From Paraspadella gotoi (taxonomy: Eukaryota; Chaetognatha): a DNA stretch of 64,000 nucleotides. The stretch covers positions 21,943,897-22,007,896 of the forward strand of contig CM119270.1 of the NCBI GenBank assembly GCA_051294375.1, written 5' to 3'. How positions within the stretch are numbered: position 1 is the first letter of the stretch; each line of letters begins with the position of its first letter. The position numbers and the translations under genes are program-made. This document shows, piece by piece, positions 33,508 through 46,530 of the stretch. The notes beneath the pieces were generated by a model. It saw nothing but the letters and a program-made list of their open reading frames with translations. It ran no database searches and was not told the origin of the DNA.

Positions 33508-33690
33508 ATTATCGTCTTTGTCCTCGTTGTCCATCGTGCGTTTATAAAATCTCCCTTGATGATTTCAAAATCTTTGTCGTTGAAAACATTCACATTGTAT
33601 TCGTCGTCGTTGTCGTCGTTGTCGTCGTCGTCTTCGTCGTCGTCGTCGTCGTCGTTAACATCGTCGTTTTCGCCGAAGTTTAACTCGCCA
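32890..33690. repeat. Trinucleotide repeat cluster (CAT)n, (GTC)n, (GTT)n
   Basis: (GA)n at 32950-32977, a GTC/GTT-rich tract at 33130-33195, (CAT)n at 33245-33331, GTC/GTT tracts at 33370-33440 and 33477-33515, and GTC at 33601-33660. Poly-valine, histidine, methionine, threonine, serine and aspartate frames are translations of these arrays. Confidence 0.9.
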
Positions 33691-34430
33691 ATAAAATTTG
33701 GAATACATTATTATTAAATTATTAAACTTTTTTTTTACTTTGGTAAAACTTAACATCCGAATTGTTAATTTGTTGTTAAGTAGTTTTTATCAATATAGAA
33801 AACGAAAAACATTTTTTAACCATCTACGTGAACAGAAGAAAAATAACAGGGATAAATATCCTTTTTTTCTTCTAAAAATAAGCAATACCTCCAGAATATG
33901 AGGCATAAAGGTCAGCATTAATAATCCATTAAACATGCGCGGTTGGACAATGTGACAATAGACTGACAGGGATGAAGACAGACGGACTCAGAGGAGGAGG
34001 AAGAGGAGGAAGAGAAGGAGAAAGAGCAGGAGGAGGAAGATAAAGAAAAGGAGGAGGAGGAGGAAAAGGGGGAAGGGGAGGAGGAAGAGGAGGAGAAAAA
34101 GAAGAAAGGGGAGGAGGAGACGGATGAAAAAGATAAAAGGAAGGAGGTAAGGAGAAGAGGGAAAATGAAGGAGGACAGAGGGAGGAAGGAAGAGGAGGAG
34201 GAGGAAGAGGAGGAGAAAAAGAAGAAAGGGGAGGAGGAGACGGATAAAAAAGGTAAAAGGAAGGAGGAAGGAGGAAGAGGAAATGAAAGAGGAAGAGGAA
34301 GAGGAGGAGGAAGATGAGGAGGAAGAAGAGGAGCTCGAGTGGAAAAAAACGCGAATGATGGGAAAAAAATTCATAGTCGATTTTCGGAGGAAAAAAAAAA
34401 GATTTTGGTCGAGAGAGAAAACATTACTGA
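33691..34430. other. AT-rich then GGA-rich purine tract
   Basis: AT-rich to about 33960, then a long A/G-rich block at 33990-34340 with an internal duplication of about 125 bp (similar GAGGAGAAAAAGAAGAAAGG at 34088 and 34208). No gene was recognised. Confidence 0.6.
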
Positions 34431-34439
34431 GGAAGGAAG

Positions 34440-34550
34440 ACTGACAGGACAAGTTGAACAGGAAGACCGACAAGCTGAACAGGAAGACCGACAAGCTGAA
34501 CAGGAAGAACGACAAGCTGAACAGGAAGAACGACAAGTTGGAAAGAAAGA
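34440..34550 (+). repeat. 21-bp tandem repeat, about five units
   Basis: Period 21 bp, so the reading frame is kept. In the open frame 34339-34554 each unit encodes a heptad of the form QAEQEDR or QAEQEER. The frame has no in-frame ATG and follows a purine tract, so it is not called as a gene, though it could be part of a coiled-coil exon. Confidence 0.7.
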
Positions 34551-34559
34551 CTGAAGAAA

Positions 34560-35337
34560 CGTTTAGCCCATCTCTTTCCCTCGGACGCATTTGACCAAAG
34601 CTGAACTCGTTACTTTATTTTAGGCATTTGAAGGTCAATTTTGACTCCAGTTTTAAGTTTATTTTTTGAGAAAATCTTGACCGTTTTTCATTCGTTTTGG
34701 TGACCAAATCAAGAACTATTTTTGGTCCGTCCGAAACTCCGTTATTTCGGGTTTCTGGAGCGTGTTTTGTGTGTTTATTTAATTTAATATAAATTCGTTT
34801 CTTGAACTCTTGTCAAAACATCTTTGGACGGGCGAAACGAAAGATAGACTCCGCGGGCGAGAAGATAGAATTCTTCAAAGACCGAAATGTCGGACAGAAA
34901 GATCGACAATCCTATAACGCTTGGCCGACAATTGACGGCCAATGCTCTCAATTGTTTTTTTATTTTGCCCTATTTTCGTTATACCATTAGCCAAGCCAAG
35001 TTTTCTAATGCCTGTTTTGTTAGTTTTGTTTTCTAAGCCCTGTTTTCCAAGGCTTTTTTTCTAAGCCATTTTTAGGCCCCGTTTTAAAATCGTTTTAAAC
35101 CCACTTTTCTAAGCCCTGTTTTCTAAGCCCTGTTTTCTAAGCCCCGTATTCTAAGCCCTTTTTTCTAATCCCTGTTTTCTCAAAATAAAAAAAAGAACAG
35201 AGCCAAGTCATAACCAGCGACGACCAACACAATGGAGGTCAACCCATAAGCTGTCCGCCCATTACTCACCCTCAGGGCCTCACCCTTTCCTCGCCTAAAC
35301 CTCTCACAATTTGGGTGGGTGTGGATTCGAGAGTGAG

Positions 35338-35420
<83 letters not shown>

Positions 35421-35430
35421 AGAGACTTTA
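34560..35430. other. Ordinary-complexity DNA with a TTTTCTAAGCCC repeat
   Basis: Irregular 14-16-bp tandem repeat TTTTCTAAGCCCTG between about 35027 and 35182, then a GC-balanced segment and (GA)n from 35335. No exon was recognised. Confidence 0.6.
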
Positions 35431-35481
35431 GAAATTCTTGTAGGGGGTCTTTAGATTGATGTAGAAATCGACGTCGGGTTT

Positions 35482-35527
<46 letters not shown>

Positions 35528-36079
35528 CGAAGAGAGAGAGAGAGAGAGAGAGAAGGAGAGAAGGAGAGAGAGAGATTCCATCCTCGCTTCGGTAATATGA
35601 CCAAATATGGACATGAATTGAAGAAAGAGAATTTGAGCAATGGAGCCGCCGTGAGAAATGAGGCCTCGAGAGAGGGTCGGGGAAAATAAGGAAGTGGACA
35701 GAAAGAAAGATGGAAAGAAAGAAAGAATGATAGAAAGAAAAATGGAGAGAGGGATTGAAAGAATGATGGAAAGAAAGAGAGAATGATAGAAAGAAAAATG
35801 TAGAGAAAGATGGAAAGAAAGATGGAAAGATGACAAGAAAGTTGGAATTATGAAAAGAAAGATTGAAAGAAAGAAAGAAACTTCCGTTACTATACCTTTA
35901 AATTGGTACAACCTATAAAACCTAGACAAACATTTAGTATATTTTCTCTAAGAATTATAATTTGCCATGGATGTATTACTTTCATAAGATATTATCATAG
36001 CAAGTTAAAAGTAGTTTTCAAAACTCTCTATCTCTCTGAGAAATTATTAAAATAAAAAAGCTGTCCATTTTTATAAATC
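35431..36079. other. (GA)n and GAAAGAAAGATG-like repeats
   Basis: (GA)n at 35480-35576 and an irregular purine-rich tetranucleotide repeat at 35698-35880. No gene was recognised. Confidence 0.65.
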
Positions 36080-36345
36080 ACTTTTCGGTCGGTCTGTCGG
36101 TCGGTCGATCTGTCGGTCTGTCTGTCCGTAGGTCTGTCTTACTCAAATATAAGTGACTACTAACGCCGCCTTCAGGAAACTTAAAATTATAAAGAATAAA
36201 AGACGGAATTCCAATGCAGTGCGTGTCTTAAATTCAAATACAATATAAAGACGTTTGTTATATATAAATTTCCTAGTCATGTGATCATAGGGAAATATAT
36301 TTGAAAAGAAAGTCACTGCGGCGCAACACATTGGATGGACCGATC
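36080..36345 (+). repeat. GTCGGT array plus R2 copy
   Basis: CACTTTTCGGTCGGTCTGTC array at 36080-36140, then R2 from GTGACTACTAACGCCGCC to ACTGCGGCGCAACACATTGG at about 36335. Confidence 0.8.
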
Positions 36346-36589
36346 TGGTTTTCAAAAGTTCTGACTTTACATAGTTTTGTATAATTAGAAACTTTACATA
36401 GCATAGCCTGTCAAAGTCACGGTTAAGACAGCTTATTTATTGAAAAATTACATTGGTTGTACCAATTTCATAAAATTCAGCTCCTTGTATTTTGATGCTA
36501 GTGCGGAGTACAATAAGTATTCCCCGATCTAATACTTAAGGGAGTGGTCTTTTCATACAATTGAAACATTCTTTGAAATATTATACCAC

Positions 36590-36935
36590 TTCATTGATAG
36601 GGAAGCCAGGTACTCTGGGAGTGAATAAACGAGACTGTGAGAGAGTCTTGATTGAAAGCTTGCAGGGACCTGCTATGTCATTATCTTGTAAGAGTGATGG
36701 AGGCCTTAAACCACCAAAGCCTGTCCAAAGTCAGGGGCAAGATAGCTTATTTATTAAATGAATGGATAATTTTTATATTGGTTGTACCAATTTCATATAA
36801 TTATTTAATAATTATCTTGAAAGAGTGATGAAGGCCTTAAACCACCAAAGTAGGTCCAAAGTCAGGGGCAAGATAGCTTATTTATTAAATGAATGGATAA
36901 TTTTTTATATTGGTTGTACCAATTTCATAAAATTA
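36590..36935 (+). repeat. Dispersed repeat R1 with a tandem second 3' half
   Basis: A full R1 copy at 36590-36810 is followed by a repeat of its 3' part at 36815-36935, sharing CTTAAACCACCAAAG, CCAAAGTCAGGGGCAAGATA and TATTGGTTGTACCAATTTCA. This is the cleanest R1 copy in the window. Confidence 0.85.
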
Positions 36936-37700
36936 CTAATTAATCTTAAACTAATTTTATCTTCACCACCACCACCTCGAAATTTTCTTCGTTCTTTTTT
37001 TTCGCTTAGGCCTTCATCGTCTGACCCAAAAAAGAAAGAAAACTGATTGATGGTCGGGAAAAAACCGAAAGTAGACCTCCTTCATCTGGAAAAAAAGAGA
37101 AAGGAAGGATTAGGAAAGAAATAAAAGGAGGGAAGAAACAAAAGGAAGGAAAGAAATAAAAGGGAGGAAAGAAATAAAAGGAGGGAAAAAAGAAAACGAT
37201 GGAAAGAAATAAAAGGGAGCAAAAAAAGAAAAGAGAGATAAGAAATAAAAGGGAGGAAAGAAATAAAGGAGGGAAAAAAAGAAAAGGAAGAATGAAATAA
37301 AAGGGAGGAAAGAAATAAAAGGGAGGAAAGAAATAAAAGAAGGAAAGAAATAAAAGAAGGAAAGAAAGAAAAAGGAGGAAAAAAAAGGAAAAAAAGGAAT
37401 AAAAGAGAGGAAAGAAAAAAAAGAGATGAAAGAAAGAAAAGGGAGGAAAATAAATGAAAAGAAAGAAAGAAATAGAGAAAGGAAAGTAATAATGGAAAGA
37501 GAGAAAAGGAGAGAAAGAAAAGGAAAGAAAGAAAATGAAAGAAAGAAAAAAAAAGAAAGAAATGGAAAGTTGTATAGGATAAAAAAATTTAATAATAAAT
37601 GAATGCATGAACGAACTAATGAATAAATGAATGATTTAATAAATTAATGAAAATGAATATAGCATAAATAAAAGACACATTAGACGTGATAATGTCCTGA
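36936..37700. repeat. Purine-rich GGAAAGAAATAAAAG-like repeat
   Basis: Irregular tandem of about 15-16 bp, GGAGGGAAAGAAATAAAA and variants, at about 37090-37470. The phenylalanine-rich 200-codon minus frame is its translation. No gene was recognised. Confidence 0.75.
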
Positions 37701-38166
37701 AGCTAAAAAACCGATGTTAAAGGAAATGTTTGAAAGACAAAAAAGGAGATAAGGTGAGGGACGCAAGGGTAAGTTACGAAGCGTGGAAACGCGAGGTCAC
37801 TCTACGGTCATTGACCGGGTCAAATGAAAGGAGGTCGAATTTGTCGTCGTCGTCGTCGTCGTCGTCGTCCTCATCGCACTATGAGACCAAATTTTGGACA
37901 AAGCGAGAAAAGTCATCGATTTGGTGAACGAAGATTGAGTCTCGCACTTGGGTGACCAAAGAGAAGGGGAGGAAGAGGGAAAAGGAGGAAGAGGAAGAAG
38001 GGGAGGAGAGAGAGAGAAGGGGAGGAGAGAGGGAGAAGAGAGAGGGATGGGGAAGTGGAAAGAGAGAGAGTGAAGAGAGAAAGAGAGAGAGAGAAGAGAA
38101 AGAGAGAGAATGAAAGAGATATGGAATGGAAGAGAAAGAGGAAAAGGCAGAGGAGAAAAAAAATAA

Positions 38167-38211
<45 letters not shown>

Positions 38212-38316
38212 GAGAGAGGGAGTCTGGCCCTGAAATTGGATTCCATTAGTCGTGACTAATGAAGACAGTCCAAGGCTTAACCCTCTTTCCTTTTTGGGGG
38301 CATTCGTTTTTTGGTG
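37701..38316. other. Ordinary segment with (GTC)n, then purine tract
   Basis: 37700-37960 has normal complexity around (GTC)9-like repeats at 37843-37869, which read as threonine on the minus strand. A purine tract follows to 38220 with (GA)n at 38168-38208. An exon on the minus strand is possible but no convincing splice pair was found. Confidence 0.4.
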
Positions 38317-38317
38317 G

Positions 38318-38428
38318 TGGTCAATTAAAGGGGTGGCCAATTATAGGGGTGGTTTATTTAAGGGGTAGTTAATTAGAAGAGTGGTTAATTAGATGGGTAG
38401 TCAAACAGACGGGTGGTCAATTAGAGGA
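38318..38428 (+). repeat. 17-bp minisatellite, about 6-7 units
   Basis: Variants of GGGGTGGTCAATTAGAG in tandem with a period near 17 bp. Confidence 0.75.
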
Positions 38429-38860
38429 AGTGAATAAAGAGAGAATGAACTGAGTCCACTAAAACAGGATGTGCGTTACAAATTAAAACATAATATGCAA
38501 AATATTCTAACCTGAAAAGTTAAGAGAAAAGAAAAATTAGGAAATTATGCAATCATGAAGTACGTTCGACTTTGTTAGTTGTGTTGTTCAAGTGTACACT
38601 TGAGAAAAAAGGAGAACCCTACAAAATATATGACCTATTGCCGAATGGTAAATATACAATTATAATAAGAATAATAACAATAAAAACAATCGTATTACAT
38701 TTGAATGAATTATATTAAACATCATAATAACAACAACAGTTCGGCGTCGATCAAACTAAATTCCATCTATTTTTTTTTTTTTTTTTTTGCTTCCAATGAT
38801 ATTTTTGTTTCGGCAAGGATCATCAATCAATGGGAGAGGCCTCTCGCTCTCTGTCTCTCT

Positions 38861-38939
<79 letters not shown>

Positions 38940-39019
38940 CTCTCTCTCTTCTTTCTCTTCATCTTCTCGCTGCTTCTTCTTTTGACTTTCGAGAAATTGG
39001 AAAGATCATAGTAATATTT

Positions 39020-39052
<33 letters not shown>

Positions 39053-39489
39053 GAGAGGAGAGAGATGAGAAGGAGAGAGAGAGAGACAGAGAGAGACAGA
39101 GAGAGAGCGCCTTTCCCAATCGATTAAACAAGGAAAACAAACAAACGACAAAAACAACAACAAAAAATCTTCCTTTGTTTTTATTTTTATTTTAAAAATT
39201 AAATTTGGTTTATGAATTCACTCGATGCTTTAGTTTTAACGCTTGTCACGTCATATCATGCCATGTCTTGTCATGTCAAATTCACATTTTTTGTCTTCAT
39301 TTTTATTTTACCTTTAGGGCAATAGAACAAAATTTTCACAAAGCTTAATCAGAATACGACAATATGCAAATGGTTTGAGGAACTCAATCTCATTTGAGAT
39401 AATACACAAATTAATCTGCTACAGCTGCTGTCCAATTTCTCTCTATTTCTCTCTCTCTTTCTCTCTCTCTCTCTTTTAATTATATATCG
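38429..39489. other. AT-rich sequence and microsatellites
   Basis: (TC)n at 38878-38931, (TA)n at 39018-39051, (GA)n at 39074-39107, and a CATGTC-type repeat at 39244-39278. No gene was recognised. Confidence 0.6.
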
Positions 39490-41205
39490 CTCTCTCTTTT
39501 TTTTTCGTCGAAGATTCTTTTGATTCGTCTAAAAACAAGTTCGCTCTGCAGCGGCTGTCCAGCGGCTGTCCAGTATAATCTTCTACCATTTCATCATCAC
39601 TTATTTCCAATCTATCGAGCGTCCAGCTCTTATGCCCCGACTAAACGATACCGTGGTGCTAATCTCCGTCTCTATCTTATTTCCAGGTTGATCTCTCATC
39701 GATCTCCCACATCTCTCTCCCCTCTCATCCACCGCCGAGTATCAGTCCTCTTCCTCTCTCTCGTCGTCCTAGTTATTTAACGTGATAATGTGTCATCGGC
39801 ATCAATGAATCATTATCATCGCACTCAATGAATGATTATTTCATCCTTATCAATTTGGTTATCTCAGCTCGCATCAAGATATTTGGTTACATCCGCATCA
39901 ATATAGTTTTTACAATTCTGCAAAAAAATATATAGTTATCATCGCAACAATATTGGTTATATGCATCTCATCCAACATTATTTGGTTATCATCGAATCAA
40001 TAATCAATTAAATATTACAGCATCACGTTATCATGCCATGTCTGTCATGTCAAATTCACATTTTTTGTCTTAAACCTGAATACAGCTTCAAACCACATCT
40101 TAGCCAACAGAGGGTAGTAGAAAATAACTGATAACAGTTATATTCGTTTTTTCCTTCTTTTTTATTTTTGGCAAAAAATGAAATTGAGTCTTTGAGTTTT
40201 TGGTTGATGGTGACTTTTTCATCTCTTCATGTTTTCTTCGTCGCCTTCCCTCTCTCTCCTCTTCTCTCTCTTCTCTCTCTCTCTCTCGTCTCTCTCCTCT
40301 CTCTCTCTCTTTCTCTCTCTCTCATTCCATTATCCGACAAAGGAAGAGAATAAAAAACCTTCCGGAGATGAATCCCTCCGTTTATGTGTCTGTCTTTCTC
40401 TGTCTTTCTCTCCTTTCTCCTCTCTCTGTCTCTTCTCTCTGTCTCTCTCTCTCTCTCTCTCCTCTCTCCTCTCTCCTCTCTCTCTCTCCTCTCTCCCCTC
40501 TCTTCCGTTATGTCTCCTAAAAATTCCTTTTATTCTTTATTTCCTCTTCATCTTTTTCGGTTTTTCTTCTATTTTAATTCTTTTCTGTCGTTTTTATTTT
40601 TCCTTCAAAACTTTTAAATATTTTAAATCTTCTCCAAATCGTTTTTAATCATAAAAATATGAAAATTGCAAAATTAACGTTTTATGTTTTAAAAAAAACT
40701 TAATATATAAATATTTATAAACATGTGAAATATTCACTTTGTTTTTATTTTTTTTTTTTTAAATTAGGTAATTTTAATTGTATTAATATTCTTAAAATGG
40801 GGGCTGAATCTATAAATACAAAGTTATTTGTTTTTCTCCAAAAAATGTAATTTTTAATTAATTATTTCAAGCACCATTTTTAAGTTATATTTAATTTCTA
40901 TTCCTTTAATCTCAATAATCCAATGTCTTTCTGTTTTATATTTTTCTTTATGGTTTTTTTTCTTCTCTTTCTTCCTCAACATGTTTTCCATTTCATTATT
41001 TTTCCTTTCAGGTCTTAGCCTCACCCGGACTCACCCAGACTCACCCAGACTCACCCAACGGCGACGCAATTACCTCACCTCAACCACCACTAAACCCCCT
41101 TTTAAACCTTAGAACCTCTGCCACCTCCGCACCCCTTTCTCAAATCACATTCCTAATCTTAAAATTCCTAACTCCTTTTTCCCAGAACCCCTACAATCTA
41201 TCGTT
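39490..41205 (+). repeat. Palindrome III, segment A (left)
   Basis: Inverted counterpart of 46953-48500. Shared landmarks are TTTTTTCGTCGAAGATTCTT, the TTGGTTATCATCGCA minisatellite, CTTAAACCTGAATACAG, and ATTCCTAATCTTAAAATTCC near 41150. Confidence 0.85.
39790..40015 (+). repeat. Minisatellite with ATTTGGTTATCATCGCATCA units
   Basis: About seven irregular units of roughly 30-37 bp. The inverted copy is at about 48100-48295. Confidence 0.7.
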
Positions 41206-41289
41206 TATCGTTTTTTCATTTCTTTATTTTTTCTTTCTTTTCCTCTTTTTTCACATTATGAGCAGAATAAATCAACATCAATCTCTCTA

Positions 41290-41323
<34 letters not shown>

Positions 41324-42089
41324 TCTAGCAGGTGCAGATGGGCAGAGAACGCGATCTCAGCAATCTGACCTGAGAAGGCGCTCTACTCTCACTATCTCTC
41401 AGACACACCTTCAGAGACCAAGAAAGAGTGTGGGATCTTGCGCTATTTTTGCTATTCTTCCATTCTCTTTGTTTGCACTTTTTCGCTTGTCACTAGGATA
41501 AAATCCACATTAGGCTAGGCCACCAAAGATGTAATATAGACCAAATCTCTCAGTGCATCGTCCTCTCGTCGACGCTGCTCTCTCGAATATAGAATGAAGT
41601 ATGCTCTCTCTCGTCTCTTCTACTTTCTTTATCTTTCTCAGTCTCTCTCTCTCAATGGACGAAAGTAGGGGCAGGGGCGATGTGCAAAAGGGTTGACTTT
41701 ATCCGGATTGATATACATTATGCACAGGAAGTAGAATATACAAACCTTAAAATAAAAAAAATATGTCAAAAAATTAATCAATACGAATGTTTCTCTATCT
41801 TCCTTTCTATTTCTTTCTTTCCTATCTTTGCCTCTCATTGTCCTCTCTTTCCATTTCTTTCCATTCTTTTCCTTTCTTATCTTTCCTTTCTTATCGTTTA
41901 TTTTCTTTCCTTTCTTATTTTTTCCTTCCTTTTGCCTTCCTTCCCTTTTTCTTTTTTCCTTTCTATTGCCCAAAGTTGGAAGAGATTGATGTGACACAGA
42001 ATGCTGAGCGAAAAAATCACACAAGGAAAAAAAATACCCAAGACTTTGATTCTCGTGGCAAATATGAAAACGGCGCTGACCCATATACA

Positions 42090-42330
42090 GAAAAACCTTA
42101 CTTATGTGAGAATAAACCTGTAGTTATGTGAAAATAACCTTTACTTAATTGAGAATACCCTTACTTTTATGTGAGAAAACTCTCTTATTTAATGTGAGAA
42201 TAATCAAACCTTAGTTTTGGTGAGGATAACCTTAACTTATGTGAGAATAACCTATACTAATTGTGAAATAATCCTTAACTAAATGTGAGAAAACGCCTTA
42301 CTGAAGTGAGAATTCCTGAACTCAGTACCT
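42090..42330 (+). repeat. 22-bp minisatellite (left copy)
   Basis: About ten degenerate units of CTTACTTAATGTGAGAATAA. The units are noticeably less regular than in the inverted copy at 54410-54640. Confidence 0.8.
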
Positions 42331-43721
42331 CACTTCATGTGAATATTCCCACTTGTTCCAATTGAAGATAAAATATTGATTAGTCTAATACAAAATCTCC
42401 TTTTTTTAGAAATGAAATTGCGATCGTGTAAAAAATCTGACCTCGGTATAAAACAAGATCCCCGACTCGCATCACACAGGGTGATCTTTTCAATGGTGTA
42501 AAAGAGAGAGGAGAGAGAGAGAGAGAGAGAGAGAGTAGAGAGAGAAGAGAGAGAGAGAGAGAATAGTTGTACTAAATTTACAAATAAGATACAGAATGTT
42601 AGTTGATTAAAATGATAAAATATAAAAGGAAAAATTAGATTTTAAGGCGCAATAGTAATTCGTGGAGACCAAATCTTCCTTTCATATTTCTTCTTTGCGA
42701 TTCTTCTTCTTTCTTCCCTTGCTTTTTACCGATGGTCTTTTTTTCCGCACACTCTGCTCCTGTTCTCATGCCCTTTACTTTTTCCTTTGCCTCCATGCAG
42801 CCTCCTTATTAACTTATCACAAAGTCCATTTACCTTTACCCTGCATTCTTTCTTTTTCCAGTGGACTTACCACTTTCCTCCATGCCTTCCACTTTTTTCC
42901 CTCTGCTTCCATGCTGCCGTGCTTTCTCTATTGGCGAATGTTTGGCCACTTAGAAATAAAGGGGAAATATCTTTTTCGCAAGGGGGGCACGGTGGGGGGA
43001 GAAAGAGGAAGGTACGGAGCGAGGAGGGGAAGAGTGGGAGGAAGAGAGGAGGTAGGAGGCAAGACAAGGAGGAGGAGGGGCAGGAGGATGAGCCGGGGAA
43101 AAGAAGGATGAGGGAGTGGGAGAGAAGGAGGAAGAGAAGGAAGAGGAGGAAGGAGGAAGGAAGAGAGGAAAGATTTTAGACAGCTCGAATTTGCTCTGCA
43201 TCCATATAAAGTTGTTGACATCGACATTAAATACTTTGTAAGTTTGTTGTTGTTGCCTCATCAAGTGCGAAAGGCTCATCTCTCTCTCTCTTCTCTGTCT
43301 TTCTCTCTTCTCTCTCTCTCTTCTCTCTCCTCTCTCGTTTCTCTCATTGCTCTCTCTCATCACTCATCACTCGTTCTCCTAAATCCTGCTACCGACGTTA
43401 TGTGAATGGGGCGACATCAAGCAAATCACCTTACCCCCCAGGCCACGCGTTAGTTTCACTCTCTATCCCTGTCTCTCTCTCTCTCCTGTCTTCTACTCAT
43501 CATCTCTCCTGTGATATACTCTCTTCTCTTTTGCATCGCTTTGTCTAACTCTTCCTTTTCTGATTCCGTTTATAATCATTCAATGTCATCTAATAAAGTG
43601 CCATTCATCTCCCTCTCTCTCCTGTCTCTTCAACATGCTCTTGCTCTCCTCTTTTCTCTGTCCTTTCTTTTTCTTTGTCCGAGAATTATTTGAATCTTTA
43701 ATCAAATCGGAAAATAAAGCG

Positions 43722-43766
<45 letters not shown>

Positions 43767-43818
43767 CTCCTATTTCTTTTCCCCTTTTTCACTCTTCTCT
43801 CTCTTTCTTGACCATTTA

Positions 43819-44555
43819 TTATATTATTATTATTATTTATTATTATTTTATTATTTATTATTATTATTATTATTATTTTATTATATTATTATTACTAACT
43901 AATTATTGACATTTTTTGTATTCAAGGAAAAATTCCACGCTCGTCATTTCTATTGTTAAAAATGAAATATAAGCGACCTACTGGCGCCGCCTTTTTTTTA
44001 TAAAAAACTTTATAAATATAGAATAAATGAGAGATAAGTAAAAGAAAGTAATGCGGGCGACAGCCTTGTTTCTTTCTCTATTTGTTTCTCTCTATTCACG
44101 TCTTACTCATTTCTCTATCCACATTCCCGTTCTCTGTCTCGCTATTTTCCCCTAGGGCAACGATATAGCGATATTGCGGCTGAGAATCGATTGGAACAAA
44201 GGCGTTGATAGCAAAGGCGATCGACGACGAGACGACGACGAAAACTGGACGAGGGAATGACACGAGAATGAATAGTGATGTCTCTACTAGATGTCATTCT
44301 GACACAAATCGATGAGGTTTAGGCGTAAAAACTTTTTGAGTTACAGGCTTGTTGTTTTTTGACTCCTGAAGATCGCAGGCACCAACTGTGCCTTATTTTC
44401 CCTAATACGCCACCAATTCATCTTCGACTAGGTCTAAAGAATTAGGCTTTGTATTAGATTACGGATTAAGTTTAGTAATAGGGGTATAAATACAGGTTTA
44501 AATTAAGTTTTGGCGCTTTTTTAGATAAACGAAAGCAATAATAAATAATAATAAT

Positions 44556-44593
<38 letters not shown>

Positions 44594-44612
44594 TAATATA
44601 TAATATAATAAT
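43819..44612. repeat. Two (TTA)n/(TAA)n arrays flanking a 600-bp segment, with R2 fragment
   Basis: (TTA)n at 43819-43896 and (AAT)n at 44541-44612 flank ordinary sequence whose start (43968-44050) is an R2 5' fragment with GCGCCGCC. In the inverted copy the arrays (52229-52317 and 52931-53023) are longer and purer. Confidence 0.85.
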
Positions 44613-44995
44613 TTACATTATTTGAGACAAAAAACAGGTTTTTAATTTCCTGACATTCGATAATCTGACTATATGAAGTATAGCATTGTATCTAATAGTG
44701 ATACGTGAAAGTGATAGTGATGGCGAAAACAATGACAACAACACGAACGACGACAAAGACGACAACAATGACGACGGCGACGACGACGAACACTTTCGTC
44801 GACAACAAAGACAACGACGTCAAATAACGCCGACTCCCGAAATAAAAACAAATTAAAAAAAAAAAAGAAAAATTAAAAAAGATAAAGAAAAAATATTTTT
44901 CGCTTCTGAAAATTTTTTCCTAATAACAATATAAAATTTTCACAGAATGAACGAAAAAGACGGAATGGAGAGGAGAGAGGGAAAAAAAAAGAGAG

Positions 44996-45028
<33 letters not shown>

Positions 45029-46021
45029 AAGAGATGAGAGAGAGAGAGAGAGAGACGAAAGAAAAGATGGCCTCGCCCTAGAGAGAAATGAGGAGGGAAA
45101 ATGAAAAATTAAAGCGAAACGAGAGATTAAAACTAATTGAATGGAAAAGAGAAGATAAGAGAGGAGAAAGAGAGGTAAAGAGGAGGGAAAAAAAAGGTAA
45201 AAAACAAGAGAAAGAGGTAAAGAGGGGAGAGAAGAGAAGGTAAGAGAAGTAAAGAGGCGAGAATAAGAGGTAAAAAAGAGAGAACGAGATGTAAAGAGAG
45301 GAGAGAGGTAAAAAGAGAGCAGAATGTGTAATGAGTAGATCCGGGTAAAAATTAAAGATTATCAGTGATAATTATGAATTTGTCTACAAAAAAAAATAAA
45401 AAAAAAGCTTAGTGAAAAATATTTAAAAGTTAAATAAGATACGTATTAAATTAGAATTGTGCAGGAAAAGCTTTTGACAAAAAATACAAAAAAACATTCA
45501 GAAACTAAATATAAATAATAAGTAAACATTATTTAACCTAATGAAAAAAAAAGCTGGAAAACTTTTGTGAGTCAGAAAAGAATTTTCGGATTTATTATGT
45601 CAAATTTGTTAAGAGGAGATCAACCAACTCATGAACCGAATAACAACAATAACAACAACAGTGGGCCAATAATGGCGGAAAAGATTAGTCGGGCTGTGGA
45701 GGAAATCCGAGTCGACTGTCGGGGAAAGGAAAGGAAATGAAAGGAAGGAAGGAAAGAGAGGTATAAAAGGAAAGGAGAGAAGGAAAGGGAGGAGAGGGAG
45801 GAAAGGAAAGGAAAGGAAGGAAAGAAAAGGAAAGAGAGGAAAGGAAAGGAAAGGAAGGAAAGGAGGGAAAGAAAAGGAAAGGGGGAAAGGAAAGGGGAAA
45901 GTTTGGAAAAAATGAAAAACTAATAGAAAATAAAAATAATTTAGAAATAAAAAAAATAAAAGTAAAAATTCAATAAAAATTTAAAAGCGAAAAAATAGAA
46001 TAAAAAATTTATTTAAGCAAC

Positions 46022-46111
46022 CTAATTTTTGTAAAAAATGTTGTATGTATTAAGCTTTTTTTTCCTCTTTCTTTTTTTTCTTTTCTTGTAGATTTCACTG
46101 GGCGAAGCCAT
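46022..46111 (-). CDS. Possible short basic ORF downstream of promoter-like block (29 codons)
   Basis: Begins MASPSEIYKK and continues with lysine/arginine-rich sequence to a TAG. A + strand reading of the same DNA gives only a pyrimidine tract. The start region is conserved in three copies but the ends differ by homopolymer length. It is probably a by-product of poly-A DNA, unless the ATG opens a longer spliced gene. Confidence 0.15.
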   Translation of the reverse strand: MASPSEIYKKRKKRKRKKKLNTYNIFYKN

Positions 46112-46315
46112 TTCGCTATGAAATAAGAATCATCTAAATGACGAGATTTTAATAATAAAATAATCAGAGCAGAGCAAAGAGTGAGCCAATAAAAGAAAGC
46201 TCAAAGCGGTACAAAATATTTTCAATGATTAGAATTCATTTCCAAAAAGTTACAAATATTTCATCATGTTACTAATGTTTCCTGGGCGATCTCCTAAAAT
46301 TTTAAAGTTTACTTG

Positions 46316-46437
46316 CCTTTTTATACTTCTTTAAAAATTAAAAAGACCAATTAAAAACGACTTTCGACTTTAGAATACCACCAATAAATGGATCAGAAAG
46401 GCCTCGTCCAATCAGAATCGATAATTAAATAACCAAT
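46316..46437 (-). promoter_or_regulatory. Promoter-like block: TATA plus four CCAAT boxes (copy 1)
   Basis: CCAAT on the plus strand at 46347, 46381, 46408 and 46433, and a TATAAAAAGG read on the minus strand at 46325-46316. For minus-strand transcription this puts all four CCAAT boxes upstream of the TATA box. Confidence 0.4.
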
Positions 46438-46530
46438 GAAATTATAGAACAGAGGACGAGTTTGAGAACTAAAGCTACAAACGTTATTGATATTCTATAA
46501 AAACCAATATTATCTTATAAACTTTTAACA

